From: Candidatus Bathyarchaeota archaeon
GTDB lineage: Archaea; Thermoproteota; Bathyarchaeia; TCS64
Length of the DNA stretch: 33,704 nt
Direction of reading: 5' to 3'
Assembly (NCBI GenBank): GCA_016783485.1
Contig: JADHWM010000018.1
Location: 1 to 33,704, forward strand
Below are positions 7,162 to 15,810 of this stretch, piece after piece. The notes under the pieces were generated by a model. It saw only the letters and a list, made by a program, of their open reading frames with translations. It was not told the DNA's origin and ran no database searches. The translations under genes and the position numbers were made by a program. The stretch's first letter is position 1. Each line of letters starts with the position of its first letter.

Positions 7162-8754
7162 TTAATCCTTAGAATAGAGAATTTCTCCATTCACCATCGT
7201 CATGCACACGAGGACGTCTTTTATCTCCTCTGAGGGAACCTCGACAAGGTCTTTTTCGAGCACCGTTATGTCGGCGAGTTTCCCTGGCTCGATGCTCCCC
7301 TTTATATCATCCTCGAAAGCCGAATAGGCGGCGTCTAGGGTGAAACATTTCACAGCCTCTTCCACCGAGATCCTGCTGTCCTTGATATAGTGGTTGACAG
7401 CTGAGTGGATCCCGTAGAGGGGATGGAAGGGCATCCCATCGGAGCCGAAAGGGACCCGTATCCCCTCGTCGAGGAGTGTCCTGAACGGGTTGTTCTGTCT
7501 CAGCCGTCTCTTGCCTAAACGGGCCTCGTATAGGCTGTCGGGTCCGCTCCACTCCCCCACGAAATTGGGCTGCATCGAGGCTACGATCCCCAGCCTGCTG
7601 ATCCTTTCTATCTGGTCCGTTGAGAGGAGCTCACAGTGTTCTATTCTGTGACGGTGGTCTTTTCGAGGAGAGCTTTTTAGGGCCGCCTCGATGGCGTTTA
7701 TGACGAGGTCGATGCCGTGGTCGCCGATAGCGTGGATTGCCAGTTGGGAGCCCTGATCGTGGATCATCTGGACTTGCTTGTTGAGTTCCTCATCGGTCAT
7801 CAAAGTGAGCCCCTTAGTGGACGGGTCGTCCTCGTAAGGCTCGTAGAGGGCTGCAGTCCTCGCCCCCAAAGAGCCATCCATTAATATCTTGGCTGGGCCT
7901 AGGCGCAACATCTCGTTTCCGAAGCCGGATTGTAGGCCAACCGATCCAATAGACACTGCAAGGTCGCCTCGCCACATTACGTTGACACGTACCTTCATTA
8001 CCCCCTCTTCTAGAGCGGTCTGATAGGCCATGATGCCGAACTCGCCAAGCCCTGCGTCATGGATCCCTGTGCATCCGAGGCTCAGAGCGTGTTCATTGGC
8101 CAGTTTGAGCCCCTCTAGCGCGAGTTCCGCTGTCTTCTCGGGGATGAAGGGGCTGATGAGTTGCCCTGCGTCCCTGAGCACTCCCGTTGGCTCCCTCTCC
8201 GGACTCTTGTCGACCCGGCCACCCGGGGGATTGGGCGTGTCTTTAATGATGCCCGCGATTTCCATGGCCTTGGAGTTGAGGGTTATCATGTGGCCGCACA
8301 CACGGGTCAACACAACAGGATGGTCCGGGGAGAAGGGGTCCAAGTCCCATTTGTTAATGTAACGTCTGTCCTCCCATTTGCTGTCGTCCCATCCCCTCCC
8401 CAGAACCCATTCGCCCTTTTTCGTCTGAGACAACTTATCCATGATCTCATTTTGGGCTTCTTTGATGGACTTAGTCTGGCTGAGGTCGACTGTCCTCATC
8501 ATCCTCATTCCCATCTCGAGGAAATGGAGGTGGGCGTCGATGAGCCCGGGGATCACAGTCTTGCCAGTGATATCGATGGTCTCCGTGCCCTCGGGAACCT
8601 CAATTTGGCCACGTTCACCTACGGCTACAATCCGCTCGGCCTCAATAACTACAACGCTATCTCGGGTTGGAGGGCGGCCAGTTCCATCGAATAGAGTGCC
8701 ACCCACAAACGCCTTTGATCTGGTTTCCGGAGACAATGCGCTCCCGTGAATCAC
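7162..8754 (-). CDS. YtcJ-family metal-dependent amidohydrolase (second copy)
   Basis: This is a second amidohydrolase-3/YtcJ protein, about 530 residues from the chosen GTG start. Motifs are DAHLHF (two metal histidines, residues 75 and 77), LAIHAIGDHG, RIEHCELL and PFGSDGMPFHP (catalytic aspartate). This site is more canonical than the paralogue at 3097-4752. The two share the order GWD, GG(R/H), GARTALYEPYEDDP-type loops, and GSIEPGKLAD near the end, so they look like diverged paralogues. The frame stays open to 8838, but family starts fit better at GTG 8754 or TTG 8736. A TATA-like TTTAAA at 8768-8773 favours a start no further upstream than 8754. Substrate unknown. Confidence 0.87.
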   Translation of the reverse strand: MIHGSALSPETRSKAFVGGTLFDGTGRPPTRDSVVVIEAERIVAVGERGQIEVPEGTETIDITGKTVIPGLIDAHLHFLEMGMRMMRTVDLSQTKSIKEAQNEIMDKLSQTKKGEWVLGRGWDDSKWEDRRYINKWDLDPFSPDHPVVLTRVCGHMITLNSKAMEIAGIIKDTPNPPGGRVDKSPEREPTGVLRDAGQLISPFIPEKTAELALEGLKLANEHALSLGCTGIHDAGLGEFGIMAYQTALEEGVMKVRVNVMWRGDLAVSIGSVGLQSGFGNEMLRLGPAKILMDGSLGARTAALYEPYEDDPSTKGLTLMTDEELNKQVQMIHDQGSQLAIHAIGDHGIDLVINAIEAALKSSPRKDHRHRIEHCELLSTDQIERISRLGIVASMQPNFVGEWSGPDSLYEARLGKRRLRQNNPFRTLLDEGIRVPFGSDGMPFHPLYGIHSAVNHYIKDSRISVEEAVKCFTLDAAYSAFEDDIKGSIEPGKLADITVLEKDLVEVPSEEIKDVLVCMTMVNGEILYSKD

Positions 8755-8849
8755 CAAAAATCGGTGATTTAAACGTTGCTGGCATCTATGAGAAGTGTCA
8801 ATCATTCTTTGATTCTTGTTGGATGATACAAAACGCACATGTTGAGGAA

Positions 8850-9143
8850 CTAGAGGTTGGATATCTCACTGATCTTCGACCGGATCTCGAGAGCTCTGGA
8901 TGCAAATATCCTCCTGAACTCCTCCATCTCGCTCTCGCTGATCTCCTGCCTCGCCCTAGCCTTGACATCGACCAGAGCAGTGATCACATTGTTCCAGACC
9001 GCCCCAAACAATGCACTCTCGACGGAGCCGATCACGCCCTGTTCCTTATAGAGCCTTAAGATCTGATACTTCTTCCTCAGGCTCTCCTCGTCGATGTTGA
9101 TATCGATGATCTTCTCGACGCTTCCTCTCAGGGCGGGCTCCAT
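8850..9143 (-). CDS. Small helical protein of unknown function
   Basis: This 97-residue, charged and mostly helical protein has no signal peptide or cysteine motif. I do not recognise the family. It follows the CofE-like gene on the same strand after 106 bp. That gap contains a TATA-like TTAAAAAATATG on the minus strand, so it may have its own promoter rather than belong to the CODH/ACS transcript. Coding is supported by normal amino-acid composition and an ATG. Confidence 0.6.
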   Translation of the reverse strand: MEPALRGSVEKIIDINIDEESLRKKYQILRLYKEQGVIGSVESALFGAVWNNVITALVDVKARARQEISESEMEEFRRIFASRALEIRSKISEISNL

Positions 9144-9249
9144 CTCGATCGCTCATCTTCATAGAAGCATTGCTTCGGTATTTGGGATTTTCTCTGTTAT
9201 CATATTTTTTAACTCGGTTTCACTCCGGTGGCGCTCGTACAACAGAGAA

Positions 9250-10086
9250 TCATTCTTCGACTCTGAGAATCGCAATCGGGTAATGATCGACGAGCCTCAG
9301 CATTTCCCAAGTGACATCGGTCAATCCTACCCCGAGGCTCCGGGCCATGTCCCAAACGGTCCTTCCTGCTCCATGCCCTCTCGCTCTGTGAGAGACATTT
9401 GCGAGCGTTAGCAAGAAATCAGGATTTCGGACGGCCCCTGATACAGCTAGTGGGGTGGATCTTGCGGTGAAGTCGAGTTTTCGACCTAACAGGAAAGTCA
9501 GGAAACCCCCTTTGTGGATGATCCCCGGGATCGGGACTCTCCGGGGAGCCATGTGAAGGTTTCTTTTGGAGTATGTCGTGTCTCCGTCAACGATAATAGT
9601 TGATAGATGTTTACCAATGGCCTCTAAGGCACTATGGATTGAGTCCGCGATTAATTTTGGATCCTCAAGGGGGAGGCAGACATAGGAATAAGGTAGGTTG
9701 CTTGCGTCGATCCCTCCCTCCGAGTAGTGCCTTAGAGCCTGAAGGAGCCCGACATGCTCGAGTGCTACTTGTTTATGGGCGGCACCCTCGTTGAGTGGGT
9801 AGTTTTTCAATCTTGCTTTGGTGTGCTCCCTGAGCTTGGCGAGCTTCCCGAAGGGGCCTCCCCATAGGCGTCTCATCCAGAATGAAACTAGGAGTTTGGC
9901 AAGCCACCCCGGTTTTATATGGGATTCGTCGATGAGGTTACCCATGGCTGTGGAGATGGCTTTCTCAGATATAGTGACGATATCGCCGTCTTGGAGAATT
10001 TCTTTGACCGCTTCGACAATCTCGTGGACATGGTCTGTGCCTGGTGGCCAGTATCTGGTCTTGACCTTGATGGCAGTGATCTTCAA
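9250..10086 (-). CDS. CofE-like protein (coenzyme F420-0:L-glutamate ligase family)
   Basis: This 278-residue protein matches the F420-0:gamma-glutamyl ligase fold. An early DGDIVTISEKAIST element (about 33-46) and the GGIDASNLP motif (about 124-132) followed by LPLEDPKLIA correspond to conserved parts of CofE. The family adds glutamate to coenzyme F420-0. True CofE is usually about 250 residues, and this protein has extra basic helices around 60-100, so it may be a paralogue with another amide-forming role. It begins with TTG behind a GAGGA Shine-Dalgarno, 66 bp after cooC on the same strand, and probably shares the CODH/ACS transcript. No other F420 biosynthesis gene is visible in the window. 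Confidence 0.7.
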   Translation of the reverse strand: MKITAIKVKTRYWPPGTDHVHEIVEAVKEILQDGDIVTISEKAISTAMGNLIDESHIKPGWLAKLLVSFWMRRLWGGPFGKLAKLREHTKARLKNYPLNEGAAHKQVALEHVGLLQALRHYSEGGIDASNLPYSYVCLPLEDPKLIADSIHSALEAIGKHLSTIIVDGDTTYSKRNLHMAPRRVPIPGIIHKGGFLTFLLGRKLDFTARSTPLAVSGAVRNPDFLLTLANVSHRARGHGAGRTVWDMARSLGVGLTDVTWEMLRLVDHYPIAILRVEE

Positions 10087-10152
10087 TGGGCGTCCTCGAC
10101 GGGTTCTTTCCTCCCCTATCTCAGCTTTGAGGGTTAAAACGATTGAGATGGC

Positions 10153-10959
10153 TCAGAAGTTGTAGCGTGTCTTCAAGCTTTCTTTGAGTTTGTGCAATGC
10201 TATGACAGCGGGTGAGCTATCATCGTGGTCTATGGGGGCTATACCGAGCATGTCGGCCTCGACAACTTCTTCATCGTAGGGAATGTAGGCTGCGACCTCG
10301 ACGCCTAGTTCCCTCATCTTCTCCTCAATGAAGAGACGCTCCCTCTCTGAGCGGACCTTGTTCCCGACAGCGAGGACTTCCTGGACCTCAATCTCCTTAG
10401 CGAGCTTGAGGACTCTCTTCACTGTCTCCACGGACTTCATCCGGGGCTCGATAACTGCGAGCATCGTGTCCATCCTCCTCGCTGTGCCCCGGCCAAGGTG
10501 CTCGAGACCCGCCACCATGTCCATGACGAGGACGTCTTTCCTCTGGATCAGTAGGTGCTGGACGAGGACTCTCAGGAGGGCATTGGAGGGGCACATGCAG
10601 CCGGCGCCCCCATCCTTCACTGTGCCCATGATGAGGAGCTGGACGCCGTCGGGGCCCACGACCCCGAATTTCTCGACGATGTCACTCACCTTCGGAGTTA
10701 GCCTGAAGACCTTACTGTAGGATTTTCCCGGGGTGACCCCAGTCTTTTCCTCGATGAGCGCCTCGTTCTCTGAGAGGGGGATAATTGTTTCTGCGATTTC
10801 GGAGGGGATCCCCAGAGATGATGCTGTGTTGATGTTTGGATCAGCGTCGACAGCTAGGACGTTGTAGCCATCCCTAGCCAACAGCCTAGCTAAGGTCCCG
10901 GAGATGAAGGTTTTCCCGACCCCTCCTTTCCCTGCAACTGCGATCTTCAATTCGTTCAC
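10153..10959 (-). CDS. cooC: CooC/AcsF-type nickel-insertion ATPase (copy 1)
   Basis: This 268-residue P-loop ATPase of the MinD/CooC class acts as a maturation factor that delivers nickel to carbon monoxide dehydrogenase or acetyl-CoA synthase. The deviant Walker A is GKGGVGKT (10-17). The CooC signature Cys-x-Cys is C121-M-C123, and VMDMVAGLEHLGRGT is the conserved segment after Walker B. GTG start, 4 bp after the stop of the second cooC. It is the seventh gene of the CODH/ACS unit. Two different CooC copies in tandem suggest separate targets, for example the C-cluster and the A-cluster, but that assignment is inference. Confidence 0.9.
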   Translation of the reverse strand: MNELKIAVAGKGGVGKTFISGTLARLLARDGYNVLAVDADPNINTASSLGIPSEIAETIIPLSENEALIEEKTGVTPGKSYSKVFRLTPKVSDIVEKFGVVGPDGVQLLIMGTVKDGGAGCMCPSNALLRVLVQHLLIQRKDVLVMDMVAGLEHLGRGTARRMDTMLAVIEPRMKSVETVKRVLKLAKEIEVQEVLAVGNKVRSERERLFIEEKMRELGVEVAAYIPYDEEVVEADMLGIAPIDHDDSSPAVIALHKLKESLKTRYNF

Positions 10960-10963
10960 ACTT

Positions 10964-11737
10964 TCAACCGGTTAAGCCGAGTTTTTTTGCGAGTTTTCCA
11001 ATTGCCTCGTAGGCGGGGGAGTCATCAGGGATCTCAAGCAACGGTTTACCTACTAGGTTGAAGGTCATCACGTTCTCGTCCAAGGGTATGATGCCACCAT
11101 ACTCCAACCCTATGTCGTCTGCGGACTTTTGTAGGAGCTCCTCCATTTCCGGGGTGAATCGGTTGCCCACGAGATAGATGTGCTTGACGTCGATGTGCAC
11201 CTCGTCGACGAGCTCCTTGATCCTCCTGGCGGTCTCGAAACCCATTCTCGAGGGATCAGTGACGATGATCATGGAGTCGACATCCCTGTCGGTCCTCCTA
11301 CTCAAGTGCTCCAGACCCGCCTCCATGTCCAAGAACGCCACCTCGTAGTTCCTCGTTAGTGTATCCAGGATCCTTGTGAGTACATTATTGACGAAGCAAT
11401 AGCATCCCTCTCCCTCAGACCGACCCATCGCGAGGAGGTCGAAGCGGTCCTCTTCGACGAGGGTCTGGAAGACGTTTGCCTCAAGTACCTCCTTTTTAGA
11501 TAGGGTTGGTGAGAGCGTGCCGGCCTCGATCTTATCCTTTAGCTCCTTCGAGGACTGGCCTACCGTCCGTTGGAGCTCCACCCCTAGGACATCAGGGAGG
11601 TTAGTGGCAGGGTCAGCGTCCACGACAAGGGAGATCTTCTCTGTGTTCTGGATCAGCCATTTAAGGAGTAGAGCCGTGACTGTGGTCTTGCCTGTGCCTC
11701 CTTTACCTGAGATCGAAATGACTAGCTTCTCTGCCAT
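10964..11737 (-). CDS. cooC: CooC/AcsF-type nickel-insertion ATPase (copy 2)
   Basis: This 257-residue CooC-class ATPase has Walker A GKGGTGKT (11-18) and the metal-binding pair C112-Y-C114, followed by FLDMEAGLEHLSRRT. It is clearly a paralogue of the downstream gene but divergent over much of its length. ATG at 11737 is preferred over an adjacent TTG at 11740, because a GAGG lies 8 nt upstream of the ATG. It follows cdhE by about 40 bp and is followed by the other cooC after 4 bp, so all three are expected on one transcript. Predicted cytosolic role is ATP-dependent metal delivery to the CODH/ACS complex. Confidence 0.9.
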   Translation of the reverse strand: MAEKLVISISGKGGTGKTTVTALLLKWLIQNTEKISLVVDADPATNLPDVLGVELQRTVGQSSKELKDKIEAGTLSPTLSKKEVLEANVFQTLVEEDRFDLLAMGRSEGEGCYCFVNNVLTRILDTLTRNYEVAFLDMEAGLEHLSRRTDRDVDSMIIVTDPSRMGFETARRIKELVDEVHIDVKHIYLVGNRFTPEMEELLQKSADDIGLEYGGIIPLDENVMTFNLVGKPLLEIPDDSPAYEAIGKLAKKLGLTG

Positions 11738-11778
11738 CAATGAACCTCAGAAGTCATCGAAGAAAAAGGTTGGGAAAA

Positions 11779-13191
11779 TCATTCGGTCTCGGGGGGCCAG
11801 TTGTCCTCAACGAATTTAGCTGCCCCCGAGGAGTCTAGGGGCCCAACAGATACGGTCCACCCGGAGGTCTCCTGGATCTCCCCGCTCAGGCGAGCCGCCC
11901 TCCCGGGGATGATGAGGTGCCTATGCTCCACCAAATCACCTACCTCGAAGGTAACCAGTGCTTCGGCGACGGTGTCCGCGGTCATTTTTCTTCCAGCCAC
12001 TGCGCTTTCCACCGAGAGTCCTTCACTGTCCACGACCACGAGGTAGCAGTCCAGCTTAGCTCCCTCGATGTCTGAGGCGACTGTGTAGTATGTCAGAGCG
12101 AAATTTGTGGTGAGGAGGACTGGTGAGCCTTTGTCTGGGTTCCCATAGTTGAAGACCCCTGCCTCGACGGAGACGGGTTTCCGCGGGTCGGTGTAGAGGT
12201 TCTGCCTTAGGAATACGAGGGGTAGCAGCGACCATCCGCTCACGCTGTGCACCACGAGGATGTCAGAGTACCTGGTGATGAGCGCGGAGGCGAGCATCGC
12301 CTCGTTCCACTCGTTGATCAGGGGATCATCCGCCTTTTCGGTCCAGGCCGCGATAGGCGCGCCTAACAGGGGGAAGCCCAGATAGTCCTCCTCCTCGTTG
12401 ATGGCATCCCAGCGGAGGATCGTAAAGTTGTCCAGTGTCTTGCTTATCCCTTCGTCCCACTGGGTTCCCGGGTCGAGGACGATGTCTACAACCCCGTACT
12501 CCGTGAGAGTCCTTGCTAGGCTTTTGAGGGCATCGAGGTCAAAGGGAGCAGATGCGACGAGGGGGCAGTTGTACATGAGGGCTAGGTCCGCCATCTCCAT
12601 CCAGTTGTCCTTCGTGGCGGCATAGATGAGGGGCCTCTTATTCCCCACGGCGGATAATGCCTGCTCCATGACATCAGGGGTTAGGGCGCAGAGAAGCAGG
12701 GGCATCTCGGTTAGATCAGCTGCCTTCCGCGCGGCTGCTTCGAACTTGGCTGGGTCGTTGGAGGTGGATCTTAGGGCGATCATGTCGAGGGTGAGCTGCA
12801 TTCCGATGTACTCATACTCGAACTCGTCGGCGATCTTGATTCGGGCCTCAAACTCTTCCGGGGGCATCTCGTCACTCAGATCGATGGCGATGGAGGGGAG
12901 GTTGAAATAGGTGAACTCGTGGCGATAGAGAACGTATTCACCACCCAATGTGACAGCCTTGTCCCCCGTGCCCACCTCTACCGCTTTCACAGCGGGCTTG
13001 AGTAGCATCCAGAGCTTGTTGTAGGCCTCGGTATACTTGGGCTCCAGTAGGGGCGGACATTCCTGGAGCGTTGCCTCACGGTTGACCAGCTTCGCCGCGA
13101 GGGCCATGCAGTTGCTCTCCCCGCACTCTTTGCAGTTGGTCATGGGGAGCATCTTGTAGACCTCTATCGGGCTCAGTTCCTTTGCCGGCAC
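11779..13191 (-). CDS. cdhE: CODH/ACS complex gamma subunit (corrinoid Fe-S protein, large)
   Basis: CdhE is the large subunit of the corrinoid iron-sulfur protein that carries the methyl group from tetrahydropterin to acetyl-CoA synthase. The 470-residue protein begins with the characteristic [4Fe-4S] motif (Cys20, Cys23, Cys28, Cys45, within MLPMTNCKECGESNC). A TIM-barrel-like middle and a C-terminal cobamide-binding region follow. GTG start, 11 bp after the cdhD stop. Length and motif order match archaeal CdhE/AcsC. Confidence 0.95.
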   Translation of the reverse strand: MPAKELSPIEVYKMLPMTNCKECGESNCMALAAKLVNREATLQECPPLLEPKYTEAYNKLWMLLKPAVKAVEVGTGDKAVTLGGEYVLYRHEFTYFNLPSIAIDLSDEMPPEEFEARIKIADEFEYEYIGMQLTLDMIALRSTSNDPAKFEAAARKAADLTEMPLLLCALTPDVMEQALSAVGNKRPLIYAATKDNWMEMADLALMYNCPLVASAPFDLDALKSLARTLTEYGVVDIVLDPGTQWDEGISKTLDNFTILRWDAINEEEDYLGFPLLGAPIAAWTEKADDPLINEWNEAMLASALITRYSDILVVHSVSGWSLLPLVFLRQNLYTDPRKPVSVEAGVFNYGNPDKGSPVLLTTNFALTYYTVASDIEGAKLDCYLVVVDSEGLSVESAVAGRKMTADTVAEALVTFEVGDLVEHRHLIIPGRAARLSGEIQETSGWTVSVGPLDSSGAAKFVEDNWPPETE

Positions 13192-13202
13192 ACCTGCACC
13201 TC

Positions 13203-14408
13203 CTACAGCTTGAGCGAGACCCAGTCCGGGGCCTCGCTCGGCGTTTTACCGCTCATTAGGTTGTTGATCAGTGTCCTCACTGACTGGACAGCAGCAGGGT
13301 GCATCATCATGAAGTAGTCCACGCCCGCCAGCAGCAGGGTCTGAGCTGTGATAGTTTCCCAGATGGGCCCCCTGAGTTCCCTGGGCGCCCATTCTGGCCC
13401 CATCTTCATCCAGGCCTCCCGGGCGGCCCAAGCGTTTGTGGAGCCCGAGGAGATGGGATGGTTGAGCTCGGGGTCGCCCTTGAGGGCTGCTAGTCTCGAC
13501 CTCTCCATAACGGTGAACGCGTAGTCGAGCCCGTAGCCCAGGGCTGCCGTGGTGGTGTCCATGACTATGTCCTCCTTGGGGAGGAAGTCGTAAAGCTTCC
13601 TGTTTAGCTCCCGTGCCTTATTGACGTCCATGGATGTGAATGCGATGACCGTATGGCCATTCTCCTTGACGACCTTGGCGGTGGCCTCGATGTCCATGTC
13701 CAGGGTCACGGAGTTGAAGAGGATCCTCTCCCCCGCCGTGGCCTCGGCGATGACCTTGAAGACTTCTAGGTCCTTTTTAGGATCCCCGCAGCCTCCTACG
13801 GCGATAGGTACGTCGACGGCCTCGAGCACGTCCTCCACCGTTTTAAGAGCTGATTTCGGGGATGCGTCCTCGATGAGCGAGTCGATCGTCAACATGTGGA
13901 GATTGATCATATCAGCGTCGAACTTCTCGACGCACAGCTTGGCCCACTCGGCCGGGTCATCCACGACTTCACGGAAGTGCATCTTGACAGCCTTCGCCAG
14001 GGGTACCTTCCCCCAGTCGAAGACATCCATCGCTAAGACGGGTATGTTCGGAGTCTTCGCCTGGAAATTGTAGAATGCGGGCGCGGTCTCGCCACCGATG
14101 ACAAATGATCTGCCCCTGGTTCCTCCGTCGGCTTTCGTGGCTCCGAGCTTAACCTCGACGACTTTCCCACGATATTCCCCTGGAGGGATCCCGACTTGGG
14201 CCTCTAGGAGCTGGGTCGGTTTCACAGTCGTGACAATCTGCTGGAATGGGATTACCGCTGGGGCACTAATCACCATCCCTGGGGAGAGCCTGAGCTCCAG
14301 CTCGTCGAAGCTGAGCTCGACGTCCTCGAACTCTATCTGCTGGAACTTCGCTAGAGCTTCCAGGAGGTCGAGGCTTATCGGGAGGTTCTCTTTCTTTTTA
14401 TCCACCAT
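13203..14408 (-). CDS. cdhD: CODH/ACS complex delta subunit (corrinoid Fe-S protein, small)
   Basis: CdhD pairs with CdhE to form the corrinoid protein of the acetyl-CoA decarbonylase/synthase complex. At 401 residues it is of normal length. It is recognised by its N-terminal acidic segment (FEDVELSFDELELRL), a TIM-barrel region with PIAVGGCGDPKKDLEV, and the family C-terminus rich in helices (TAQTLLLAGVDYFMMMHP). It lies between cdhC (6 bp away) and cdhE (11 bp), so co-transcription is certain from spacing. Confidence 0.94.
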   Translation of the reverse strand: MVDKKKENLPISLDLLEALAKFQQIEFEDVELSFDELELRLSPGMVISAPAVIPFQQIVTTVKPTQLLEAQVGIPPGEYRGKVVEVKLGATKADGGTRGRSFVIGGETAPAFYNFQAKTPNIPVLAMDVFDWGKVPLAKAVKMHFREVVDDPAEWAKLCVEKFDADMINLHMLTIDSLIEDASPKSALKTVEDVLEAVDVPIAVGGCGDPKKDLEVFKVIAEATAGERILFNSVTLDMDIEATAKVVKENGHTVIAFTSMDVNKARELNRKLYDFLPKEDIVMDTTTAALGYGLDYAFTVMERSRLAALKGDPELNHPISSGSTNAWAAREAWMKMGPEWAPRELRGPIWETITAQTLLLAGVDYFMMMHPAAVQSVRTLINNLMSGKTPSEAPDWVSLKL

Positions 14409-14414
14409 CGAGGA

Positions 14415-15809
14415 CTATCTCCTTTTGTCGGCCTTTATGATCATCTTCTCGGCTTTGATCTTGGCGTTCTTCAGTATGATGGTGAAGCCCATGCCCGAAG
14501 GGATCCCCTGAATGGGGAAGGCAGAAGCCGGCATTTCAAGGGTGGGCACTGTGATCTCTCCAATCTCGGTGGGGGCAAACCCAGGCTCCTCGCTCCATCT
14601 TTCCACGATGGGATGATTCTTTTCCATGAGCCAGGATTTCAGTTGGTGGAGATCCGCGACGTCAGACTCGGTCGCGATCGTGGGGACGATTTCAGGTGGT
14701 AAAAAGTCCTGGATTCGCTCCTTTATATCCTGGGGCATCCAGACTACTCGGCCCCAGCCTCCGTCCGCATCGAGGAACTTTAGGCTCCTCATGTACTCGA
14801 TGGAGAGGCCGTGGAATCCGTCCACCTGCCTGCCACCAGCGGTGAGGTCGGAGATCGTCACGAAGTTGAGTCCGTTGACTGTCTGCCCTTTGAAGTTTCG
14901 GTGGACGACGCCGAATCCGTCGACCTCGGGGATGAAAAATGCGCATCCCTCGAAACAGCCGCAGCTAGTGTGGGGATACCCGAAGGTTGTGTAAAGTTGT
15001 ACTCTCTCTATCTCGCCGAGGGATTTCTCTTGGATGACCTTGTTGACGCCCACATACTCACCCGTCTTGGCGTCTATGACCTCACCTTTGGGGATCTCGA
15101 AGACCGGTCCTTTCGGGTCCACCTTGGCGGTGGCTTTACCGTCGAACCAGCTGATTGCCCCGCAGTTGGCGTATCTTTGGGGGGTGATGACGCAGAGGTG
15201 GGTGGGGGCGAAGCTTTGGCAGAGGCTGCATCCGTAGAAGACATCGACGTCGTCGTCGCTCATGCCCCTTGCCTTCGCATCCCGTGCCTCATATATCTCG
15301 AGGGCTTTGCTGTACCATTCCTTTACGAGGTCGGGCTCGGTGATGAAGGTCAGCTGGATCTTCTCGATGAAGGACAGCTCGCTCTTGAAGAGCCGCTTCA
15401 GGACCTCGCCCATGTGTTTGAAGCTGGTGAAACCTTTATCGAAGGACTTTTTACTGATCCTCATCTGGATGTCGTAGCGCTGATTGAGGTGCATGAAGCC
15501 CTCTATATAGTTGCAGTATTCGTGGAGTCGGCGCTCAACGACGCCCTCGAGGTCTTTCTCGACCTCCTTTCCGGCGACCTCAATGATGAGACCGAAGGGC
15601 GTATTCGTCCTCTCGGGGAAATCAGATATATCTTGGCCGATTATGATGACCTTTCCGTCCTCGATCTCATCCATCCCTCTGGCCTGGACCAGCTCGAATT
15701 TATACTCCTCTCTTGGGCCGCCCAGCTCGATGCGCATGTCGCTACCCCTGATTCTTTCACCTTCGTATATTATTCCGACATCTACGGGGATGTCTTCAAA
15801 CATTGACAT
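14415..15809 (-). CDS. cdhC: Acetyl-CoA synthase beta subunit (CODH/ACS)
   Basis: CdhC carries the nickel-containing A-cluster that makes or cleaves acetyl-CoA from CO, methyl-corrinoid and CoA. All A-cluster cysteines expected for the archaeal enzyme are present: Cys194, Cys197, Cys206 and Cys216 (FYGCSLC...HLC...NCGA), plus the Cys283-Gly-Cys285 pair that binds the distal nickel. At 464 residues it is the short archaeal form without the bacterial N-terminal CODH-binding domain. ATG start. It follows cdhB by 1 bp and precedes cdhD by 6 bp. Confidence 0.97.
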   Translation of the reverse strand: MSMFEDIPVDVGIIYEGERIRGSDMRIELGGPREEYKFELVQARGMDEIEDGKVIIIGQDISDFPERTNTPFGLIIEVAGKEVEKDLEGVVERRLHEYCNYIEGFMHLNQRYDIQMRISKKSFDKGFTSFKHMGEVLKRLFKSELSFIEKIQLTFITEPDLVKEWYSKALEIYEARDAKARGMSDDDVDVFYGCSLCQSFAPTHLCVITPQRYANCGAISWFDGKATAKVDPKGPVFEIPKGEVIDAKTGEYVGVNKVIQEKSLGEIERVQLYTTFGYPHTSCGCFEGCAFFIPEVDGFGVVHRNFKGQTVNGLNFVTISDLTAGGRQVDGFHGLSIEYMRSLKFLDADGGWGRVVWMPQDIKERIQDFLPPEIVPTIATESDVADLHQLKSWLMEKNHPIVERWSEEPGFAPTEIGEITVPTLEMPASAFPIQGIPSGMGFTIILKNAKIKAEKMIIKADKRR

Positions 15810-15810
15810 C

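Noticed and set aside
9164-9176. GAAGC-ATT-GCTTC hairpin upstream of the 97-residue gene
   Set aside because: A 5-bp stem is too short and common to call a regulatory element, and there is no T tract.
14811-15806. Plus-strand frame of 331 codons opposite cdhC
   Set aside because: It is antisense to CdhC with its complete A-cluster cysteines. The acidic composition mirrors codon bias on the other strand.
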